The position numbers and the translations under genes were made by a program. A stretch of DNA of 64,000 nucleotides from Vibrio sp. MEBiC08052 (GTDB taxonomy: Bacteria; Pseudomonadota; Gammaproteobacteria; Enterobacterales; Vibrionaceae), in contig NZ_KQ947475.1 of assembly GCF_001506075.1 (NCBI RefSeq), forward strand, positions 591,376 to 655,375, written 5' to 3'. The notes under the pieces were generated by a model. The model did not search any database and was not told where the DNA came from. It was given only the letters and a program-made list of their open reading frames with translations. Positions 58,864 to 64,000 of this stretch are shown piece after piece. Each line of letters opens with the position of its first letter. The first letter of the stretch is position 1.

Positions 58864-58888
58864 AGACCTCCGCACAGAGAGGAGGTCT
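58864..58888 (-). terminator. terminator/attenuator-like hairpin in the pheA leader
   Basis: On the minus strand AGACCTCC pairs with GGAGGTCT (arms 58881-58888 and 58864-58871) around a nine-base loop, followed by TTTCTT. It ends 20 bases before the pheA start. It is placed to stop transcription from the pheA promoter unless disrupted. A leader segment CTCCG (58923-58930 region) could pair with CGGAG of the 3' arm, a possible alternative fold. Confidence 0.75.
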
Positions 58889-58984
58889 CCAGTTGTTATT
58901 TTATATGCGCAATGATTGTCTTGATTCGGAGTTTCAGCGCTGATTCACTGGATGAATCTAAAATCGAAAATGGTCGTTAGTCAC

Positions 58985-59013
58985 ACAATAAGCAAGGTGT
59001 CATAAGGCGTCAA
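58985..59013 (-). promoter_or_regulatory. sigma-70-type promoter for pheA
   Basis: On the minus strand TTGACG (59013-59008), a 17-base spacer and TATTGT (58990-58985). Expected start of transcription is near 58978, giving a leader of about 130 bases. Confidence 0.7.
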
Positions 59014-59019
59014 GCAAAA

Positions 59020-59044
59020 AAACAGCGCTGAATCAGCGCTGTTT
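59020..59044 (-). terminator. terminator after raiA
   Basis: An 11-bp perfect stem with the CAGCGCTG core (59020-59030, 59034-59044), loop of three, followed on the minus strand by a run of T. It lies just before the pheA promoter. Confidence 0.92.
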
Positions 59045-59066
59045 ACAATGATGGATGATTTAATTT

Positions 59067-59396
59067 TTACAAGATTTCAGATGGGTCAATTTTGTCTTTA
59101 TCGGTACGTCTGGCTTCTGGTTTGTGTCTCAGTTTATTGAGCTGACGTTCTAGTTTCTGTTCGACTTCATTCACAGCGATATAGAGATCTTCGTGTACAG
59201 CCGAGGCAACAAGTTGTCCTTTGGGAATAGAAATAATAGCTTCGAACTTTTTCTTTTTATCCGGCTCTTCTTGGAACGTAGTTTGACAGCCAATGATATC
59301 AACTTGCCATTTTTCCAGTTTTTTGATTTTCCCTTCGATATGCTCGCGGATTGCAGAGGTGACTTCAATATTTTTACCGATAATGTTTACATTCAT
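59067..59396 (-). CDS. raiA: ribosome-associated translation inhibitor RaiA (YfiA/HPF family)
   Basis: 109 residues with the S30AE domain: NVNIIGKNIEVTSAIREHI, LEKWQ and the C-terminal LERQLNKLRHKPEARR, which fits RaiA (YfiA) rather than the shorter HPF. It binds idle 70S ribosomes in stationary phase and stops initiation. A CRP-like site lies about 73 bases upstream. Terminator at 59020-59044 follows. Confidence 0.92.
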   Translation of the reverse strand: MNVNIIGKNIEVTSAIREHIEGKIKKLEKWQVDIIGCQTTFQEEPDKKKKFEAIISIPKGQLVASAVHEDLYIAVNEVEQKLERQLNKLRHKPEARRTDKDKIDPSEIL

Positions 59397-59458
59397 AGGT
59401 GATTCCTCTGTAGCTATCCCATCTGGATTACCTTCAGATTACCTGTTTGATATGGAAA

Positions 59459-59480
59459 AAATGTGATATACATCACTTAA
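59459..59480 (-). promoter_or_regulatory. CRP-like site upstream of raiA
   Basis: TGTGA-TATACA-TCACT at 59462-59477 matches nine of ten positions of TGTGA-N6-TCACA. It is 66-81 bases from the raiA start; in E. coli raiA is reported as CRP-dependent. Confidence 0.65.
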
Positions 59481-59765
59481 ATGAGCGGTGGATTCTGACG
59501 TCGAACCAAACGTGATCTGTCGCAAAGAGTCATCGCGAGAAAGTGAAAAAAGAGTTGAGAATATTTTACGTCACGTTAGATTAGAGAAAGGTTGAACTGA
59601 AAAATATTTGTTTTTTAGTGGATTTTCTCAGCTTGTTAAAAAGCCATCAATTAAAAAGTCATCAAACCTGCTGCTCAGCCAACTCGTTTACCCCTTTTCA
59701 AAAAACAGATTGCTCTTCCAAAAATGAGGAAAAGCAATCCGTCAGTCTGTTCAATTCACTCGTGA
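59481..59765. other. gene-free region between raiA and bamD, with the bamD terminator
   Basis: With the CRP region this makes a 369-base gap. The bamD terminator lies at 59708-59739: on the minus strand GATTGCTTTTCC pairs with GGAAGAGCAATC through one G-U pair, then TGTTTTTTG. The same stem on the plus strand has an A-C mismatch, so it should work in the bamD direction. No gene is seen in the rest. Confidence 0.7.
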
Positions 59766-60494
59766 TTATTCGATAGGGTTTAATTTGATTAATGTTTGCG
59801 TTCGCTTCACTGCGTCAGTTAACCCTAACTGTTGGTAAGCTTTCAATTGTATCTGTAATGACTTTCTCGCGGCTTCAGTATCTGGGAAGGTTTTCTGTAA
59901 CTCCTGACAACGTTTGATCGCTGCAATCCACGCTTCTCTTCTTAAATAAAAATCTGCCGTTGCCAAGTCGTAATTAGCCAGCCGGTTTTTTAGAGCCAAA
60001 AGGCGTTGATGTGCATCTTTGGCATAAGGGCTGTTTGGGTAGCGCTCAAGTAATTTCTTAAAATCGGCAAAAGCTTCTTTCGCGGGTTCAGGATCGCGAT
60101 CCGAACGATCAATATTAAACAGGTCCTGCATAAAGTTGGTATCTTGGGCGATGTTGGTTAAACCTCGCATATACAGTACCCAATCGATTTTATCGTGAGT
60201 CGGATTTAAACGCATAAAGCGATCAATCGTTGCCAGACTCATGGCGAGCTGATCACTTTTATAATAAGCGTAGATCAGATCAAGCTGGACCTGCTTTGAA
60301 TACGCACCGAACGGATAACGTGAGTCCATGGCTTCCAATTTTTCAATTGCACTGGTCCAATTACCACTTTGCAAAGAGACTTTGGCTTCTGAATAGAGCT
60401 GTGAAGGGGGGATATCGGGAACAACATGTTCACTATTGGAGCACCCCGCTAGAAGTGTCAGCGCAAGTAGACCTGATAAAACTTGGTATTTCAT
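59766..60494 (-). CDS. bamD: outer-membrane assembly lipoprotein BamD
   Basis: 242 residues, signal peptide with lipobox LAGC (Cys near residue 18), then five tetratricopeptide-like repeats (YSEAKVSLQSGNWTSAIEKLE, DLIYAYYKSDQLAMSLATID, AFADFKKLLERYPNSPYAKDA). BamD is the essential partner of BamA in inserting barrel proteins such as the two in this window. A possible sigma-E promoter lies at 60615-60642. Divergent from rluD. Confidence 0.95.
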   Translation of the reverse strand: MKYQVLSGLLALTLLAGCSNSEHVVPDIPPSQLYSEAKVSLQSGNWTSAIEKLEAMDSRYPFGAYSKQVQLDLIYAYYKSDQLAMSLATIDRFMRLNPTHDKIDWVLYMRGLTNIAQDTNFMQDLFNIDRSDRDPEPAKEAFADFKKLLERYPNSPYAKDAHQRLLALKNRLANYDLATADFYLRREAWIAAIKRCQELQKTFPDTEAARKSLQIQLKAYQQLGLTDAVKRTQTLIKLNPIE

Positions 60495-60614
60495 GTCAGA
60501 AGTGGCTTCCTTTAATTCAAAATAGTTCAGTGAAAGTTCTCTTTGTAAAAGGTTACGTTACTTTCTCTGTGGTAACGGATACAATAGTGCATCATTTTAT
60601 CCATACTAGGGACT

Positions 60615-60642
60615 ATTAGTCTCCTTGTTTTTTAAAAAGTTC
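60615..60642 (-). promoter_or_regulatory. possible sigma-E promoter for bamD
   Basis: On the minus strand GAACTT, a 16-base spacer, then ACTAA, resembling the sigma-E pattern GGAACTT-N16-TCTAA. It would start transcription about 115 bases before bamD. One base of each element departs from consensus, so it is tentative. Confidence 0.35.
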
Positions 60643-60645
60643 GAT

Positions 60646-61626
60646 ATGGCTCAGCAGATTGAATTAAAGAGTACCGTAAGAGATAGCCAGTTAGGACAAC
60701 GCCTCGATCAGGCGATTGCCGAACTATTCTCTGATTTTTCCCGTTCTCGTCTTAAAGAATGGTTACTTACCGGCAAAGTTGTTGTTGATGGCGAGGTGGT
60801 GACCAAACCTCGTCAGAAAGTGATGGGTGGTGAAGAAATTGTACTTCACGCTGAACTGGAAGATGAAGAGCGCTGGCTACCTCAGGATATTGCCTTGGAT
60901 ATCGTCTATGAAGATGACGATATTATGGTGATCAACAAACCTCGTGATTTTGTGGTTCATCCGGGGGCCGGAACACCGGATGGCACGGTGTTGAACGCAT
61001 TACTGCATCACTACCCACAAATTGCGGAAGTGCCAAGAGCGGGGATTGTCCATCGTCTGGACAAAGATACCACCGGCTTGATGGTGGTTGCGAAAACCGT
61101 TCCGGCTCAAACGCGTTTGGTCAGGGCGCTTCAGAAGCGAAAAATCACTCGAGAATATGAAGCGATTGCAATCGGAACGATGACCGCTGGCGGTCTGGTT
61201 GATCAACCGATTGGACGGCATCCGACCAAGCGAACATTGATGGCTGTGTCACCGATGGGAAAACCCGCGGTGACGCATTACCGGGTAGCCGAACATTTCC
61301 GTGAACATACGCGGATTAGACTGCGATTGGAAACCGGACGAACTCACCAGATTCGTGTGCATATGGCATCGATTCAGCATCCGTTACTGGGCGACATCGC
61401 TTATGGCGGGGGCGGCAGAATTCCTAAAGGCGCGGATGACGATGTGGTGGCGTTGATCAGAAACTTTGATCGTCAGGCGCTACATGCGGTGATGCTGCGG
61501 TTTGAACATCCGATCACAGGAGAAGAACTGGAATTTCATGCCCCGGTTCCTGAAGATATGGTGATTTTGACCGAAGCATTACGTGACGATACCAACAAAT
61601 ATGGAAAAGATGAGTATTCATCATGA
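60646..61626 (+). CDS. rluD: 23S rRNA pseudouridine(1911/1915/1917) synthase RluD
   Basis: 326 residues. An S4 RNA-binding domain (about 10-80: GQRLDQAIAELFSDFSRSRLKEW) precedes the catalytic domain with the active Asp in HRLDKDTTGLMVV and RTHQIRVHMASIQHPLLGD. It modifies helix 69 of 23S rRNA. Start at 60646 (MAQQIELKS) gives the family length; an earlier in-frame start at 60625 is possible. It overlaps pgeF by four bases (ATGA). Confidence 0.95.
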   Translation: MAQQIELKSTVRDSQLGQRLDQAIAELFSDFSRSRLKEWLLTGKVVVDGEVVTKPRQKVMGGEEIVLHAELEDEERWLPQDIALDIVYEDDDIMVINKPRDFVVHPGAGTPDGTVLNALLHHYPQIAEVPRAGIVHRLDKDTTGLMVVAKTVPAQTRLVRALQKRKITREYEAIAIGTMTAGGLVDQPIGRHPTKRTLMAVSPMGKPAVTHYRVAEHFREHTRIRLRLETGRTHQIRVHMASIQHPLLGDIAYGGGGRIPKGADDDVVALIRNFDRQALHAVMLRFEHPITGEELEFHAPVPEDMVILTEALRDDTNKYGKDEYSS

Positions 61627-62342
61627 TCATCCCTGACTGGCTGCTTCCTCAAAATGTTCGGGCGGTGTCTTCGACACGCCGATGCGGTGTTTCTACTGGG
61701 AAATATCAAAGTTTGAACTTGGGGATGCATGTCGGTGACTCACCGGAACATGTTGCGGAAAACCGCCAGCGAGTCATTGCGTATGCGGAAATGCCTTCAG
61801 CACCGGTGTGGATGAATCAAACCCATTCAACACAAGTCCTTGTTATTGATCATCCTACGACCGATATCGTAGAGGCAGATGGGATTTTTACCCGGACGCT
61901 GGGTGTGGTTTGTGCAGTGATGACCGCAGATTGTCTTCCTATTTTGATGACCAATACATCAGGGACTGAAGTTGCGGCGGTTCATGCCGGTTGGCGAGGA
62001 TTGGCTGGCGGCATTCTTGAACAAGCCGTCTCCTGCTTTTCTGGAGACGTCATGGTATGGTTGGGGCCGGCGATCGGTAAAACTGCTTTTGAAGTCGGTG
62101 ATGATGTGGTTGCAGCGTTCACCCAAGTCGATCCAATGGCAGAACAAGCGTTTGAACCCCGCCAGCAAGAGGGTAAGTGGTCCGCAGATCTGGTGCAATT
62201 GGCGCGACAACGCCTGCACCGCGTCGGTGTTAAACAGGTTTCCGTCAGTGGCTTATGTACATACAGTGATGCACACAACTTTTTTTCTTTCCGACGTGAT
62301 GGTGTGACGGGAAGACAAGCTTCATTCATTTGGATCAAATAA
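61623..62342 (+). CDS. pgeF: multicopper polyphenol oxidase-like purine nucleoside phosphorylase (YfiH/PgeF)
   Basis: 239 residues with the family motifs MTADCLPIL, AAVHAGWRGLAGGI and a C-terminal CTYSDAHNFFSFRRDG that hold the metal site. Reported roles are purine nucleoside phosphorylase and peptidoglycan editing in E. coli. The start overlaps the rluD stop, so translation is coupled. clpB follows after 108 bases with its own heat-shock promoter. Confidence 0.92.
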   Translation: MIIPDWLLPQNVRAVSSTRRCGVSTGKYQSLNLGMHVGDSPEHVAENRQRVIAYAEMPSAPVWMNQTHSTQVLVIDHPTTDIVEADGIFTRTLGVVCAVMTADCLPILMTNTSGTEVAAVHAGWRGLAGGILEQAVSCFSGDVMVWLGPAIGKTAFEVGDDVVAAFTQVDPMAEQAFEPRQQEGKWSADLVQLARQRLHRVGVKQVSVSGLCTYSDAHNFFSFRRDGVTGRQASFIWIK

Positions 62343-62376
62343 CCATCTTTTTGTGGTGGTAATTTGAACACTCCCC

Positions 62377-62405
62377 CTTGAAAAAACGATCTGGCGTATC
62401 CATTT
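62377..62405 (+). promoter_or_regulatory. sigma-32 heat-shock promoter of clpB
   Basis: CTTGAAA (62377-62383), 14 bases, then ATCCATTT (62398-62405), close to the sigma-32 consensus CTTGAAA-N13-15-CCCCATnT (full -35, six of eight at -10). It lies 46 bases before clpB. Confidence 0.75.
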
Positions 62406-62450
62406 TTCTAACAGTGAATTTTATTGCTCCGTAGAAAACAGGAGATAGAT

Positions 62451-64000
62451 ATGCGTCTTGATCGATTTACCAGCAAATTTCAAATTGCGATTTCCGATGC
62501 CCAGTCACTCGCACTCGGGCGTGATCATCAATATATAGAACCAGTCCATTTGATGGTGGCCTTGCTCGACCAAAATGGCAGCCCGATTCGACCTCTTTTG
62601 ACCATGCTGGATGTCGATGTCATGCATTTACGCTCCAAACTTGGAGAAATGCTCGATCGACTTCCCAAAGTGAGTGGCATTGGTGGTGAAGTCCAACTAT
62701 CCAACACGATGGGCACACTCTTAAATATGTGTGACAAGATTGCCCAGAAACGACAAGACGCTTATATCTCTTCCGAAATTTTTCTTCTCGCTGCGTTAGA
62801 AGACAAAGGCCCGCTCGGACAATTACTGAAAGAGATCGGTTTGACTGATAAAAAAGTATCAGAGGCGATCGAAAAAATTCGCGGTGGACAGAAAATTAAT
62901 GATCCGAATGCGGAAGAGCTACGTCAGGCACTTGAGAAATATACCATCGATCTGACTGAGCGTGCAGAGCAGGGGAAATTGGATCCCGTCATTGGCCGTG
63001 ATGATGAAATCAGACGGACAATTCAGGTTCTGCAGCGCCGAACCAAGAATAATCCGGTGATTATCGGTGAACCCGGTGTGGGTAAAACCGCCATTGTGGA
63101 AGGATTAGCGCAGCGGATTATCAATAGTGAAGTGCCTGAAGGATTGCGCGGACGTCGCGTGCTTTCCCTAGATATGGGGGCCTTGGTGGCTGGTGCGAAA
63201 TATCGGGGTGAATTTGAAGAACGTTTGAAGTCTGTCCTGAATGAGCTTGCTAAAGAAGAAGGGAACGTCATTCTGTTCATTGATGAACTGCATACCATGG
63301 TCGGTGCCGGTAAGGGTGAAGGCTCTATGGATGCTGGTAACATGTTGAAACCGGCATTAGCCAGAGGAGAACTTCACTGTGTCGGTGCCACAACCTTGGA
63401 TGAATATCGCCAGTATATTGAAAAGGATGCTGCGCTTGAACGCCGTTTCCAGAAGGTATTGGTCTCTGAACCGAGTGTTGAAGACACGGTTGCGATTTTG
63501 CGTGGTTTGAAAGAACGTTACGAGCTCCATCATCATGTTGAAATTACTGACCCGGCGATTGTGTCGGCAGCGAGCCTCTCTCACCGATACATCTCGGACC
63601 GGCAACTTCCCGATAAAGCGATTGATTTAATTGATGAAGCAGCTTCAAGTATCCGTCTGCAAATCGATTCAAAACCAGAAGCACTGGATAAGCTGGAACG
63701 CAAAATTGTACAGTTAAAAATCGAGCAGCAGGCACTTAGTAATGAGCATGATGATGCCAGTGAGAAACGACTGAATATCATCAATGATGAACTGCAAGAG
63801 AAAGAACGCGAGTATGCGGAGTTAGAGGAGATCTGGAATGCTGAAAAAGCAGCTCTTTCAGGGACTCAACATATTAAAGCAGAACTTGAACAGGCTCGTT
63901 TAGATCTTGAAGTTGCTCGAAGAGCGACTGACCTGAATCGTATGTCGGAACTCCAGTATGGCCGGATTCCAGAATTAGAGAAACAACTGGATCTCGCCGC
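62451..64000 (+). CDS. clpB: ATP-dependent chaperone ClpB, N-terminal 516 residues (runs off the window)
   Basis: Open from ATG 62451 to the end of the window with no stop. The Clp N-terminal domain (about 1-150) is followed by AAA+ domain 1 with Walker [10 protein letters not shown], Walker [13 protein letters not shown], the arginine finger region ERRFQKV and the coiled-coil middle domain beginning near residue 410. ClpB is a hexameric disaggregase working with DnaK. AACAGGAGA is the ribosome-binding site. The second AAA+ domain lies beyond the window. Confidence 0.96.
   Translation, partial: MRLDRFTSKFQIAISDAQSLALGRDHQYIEPVHLMVALLDQNGSPIRPLLTMLDVDVMHLRSKLGEMLDRLPKVSGIGGEVQLSNTMGTLLNMCDKIAQKRQDAYISSEIFLLAALEDKGPLGQLLKEIGLTDKKVSEAIEKIRGGQKINDPNAEELRQALEKYTIDLTERAEQGKLDPVIGRDDEIRRTIQVLQRRTKNNPVIIGEPGVGKTAIVEGLAQRIINSEVPEGLRGRRVLSLDMGALVAGAKYRGEFEERLKSVLNELAKEEGNVILFIDELHTMVGAGKGEGSMDAGNMLKPALARGELHCVGATTLDEYRQYIEKDAALERRFQKVLVSEPSVEDTVAILRGLKERYELHHHVEITDPAIVSAASLSHRYISDRQLPDKAIDLIDEAASSIRLQIDSKPEALDKLERKIVQLKIEQQALSNEHDDASEKRLNIINDELQEKEREYAELEEIWNAEKAALSGTQHIKAELEQARLDLEVARRATDLNRMSELQYGRIPELEKQLDLA

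Noticed and set aside
58958..58984. Eight-codon peptide with two Phe codons as a pheA leader peptide
   Set aside because: Its GTG start abuts the -10 element and would lie upstream of the predicted transcription start.

Overview
The window reads as a stretch of the large chromosome of a Vibrio species (Gammaproteobacteria, Vibrionaceae). The evidence is the combination of VpsR, HlyU, a NspS/MbaA pair and a PlzA-type PilZ protein with a housekeeping order that, from memory, follows V. cholerae chromosome I from about prfC to clpB (prfC, srmB, trmN6, brnQ, prfB-lysS-vpsR, mutH, rppH-ptsP-lgt-thyA, nhaR-hlyU, rpsT, murJ-ribF-ileS-lspA-fkpB-ispH, cstA, nagZ, btsSR, aroF-tyrA-plzA, ettA, slt-trpR, yjjX-mbaA-nspS, pheA, raiA, bamD, rluD-pgeF-clpB). 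Species cannot be fixed from the sequence alone. No rRNA, tRNA, insertion sequence, prophage or CRISPR array was seen.

Layout. 1-6.4 kb is the accessory end: the tail of a polysaccharide ligase/polymerase-like membrane protein, a porin, a DUF2057 protein, a Wzb-type tyrosine phosphatase, an odd exported polysaccharide-deacetylase-like protein, an orphan OmpR-type regulator and a small outer-membrane barrel. It looks like the edge of an exopolysaccharide locus. 6.7-17 kb is translation (prfC, prfB with its programmed frameshift, lysS), RNA helicase and tRNA modification, a branched-chain amino-acid transporter and VpsR. 17-27.5 kb has two small proteins, an aldo/keto reductase, mutH, rppH-ptsP, a TauE-type permease, lgt, an extra HEPN-like gene, thyA, nhaR and hlyU. 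28-36.4 kb is rpsT facing the murJ to ispH run. 36.4-44.4 kb holds a CstA-type transporter, peptidoglycan recycling (murQ-anmK facing nagZ) and the pyruvate-type two-component system btsSR. 44.5-64 kb carries aromatic amino-acid synthesis (aroF-tyrA, pheA, trpR), c-di-GMP signalling (plzA, mbaA, nspS), an iron-regulated fumC unit, and stress and envelope functions (raiA, bamD, rluD, pgeF, clpB; clpB runs off the end).

Themes. Several c-di-GMP/biofilm parts lie in one window: VpsR, PlzA, the NspS/MbaA polyamine circuit and the exopolysaccharide fragment. Regulatory DNA is unusually readable: a perfect TyrR box before aroF, a 33-bp Fur-type palindrome before fumC, a CRP-like site before raiA, a sigma-32-like promoter before clpB, three helically phased ACCACTT repeats before cstA (fitting a LytTR regulator such as BtsR encoded 4 kb away), and a terminator hairpin in the pheA leader with no conventional Phe-rich leader peptide. 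The least explained items are the HEPN-like protein between lgt and thyA, the deacetylase-like protein that lacks the usual His pair, a long inverted repeat before prfC and a 39-codon ORF before a DUF1127 gene.
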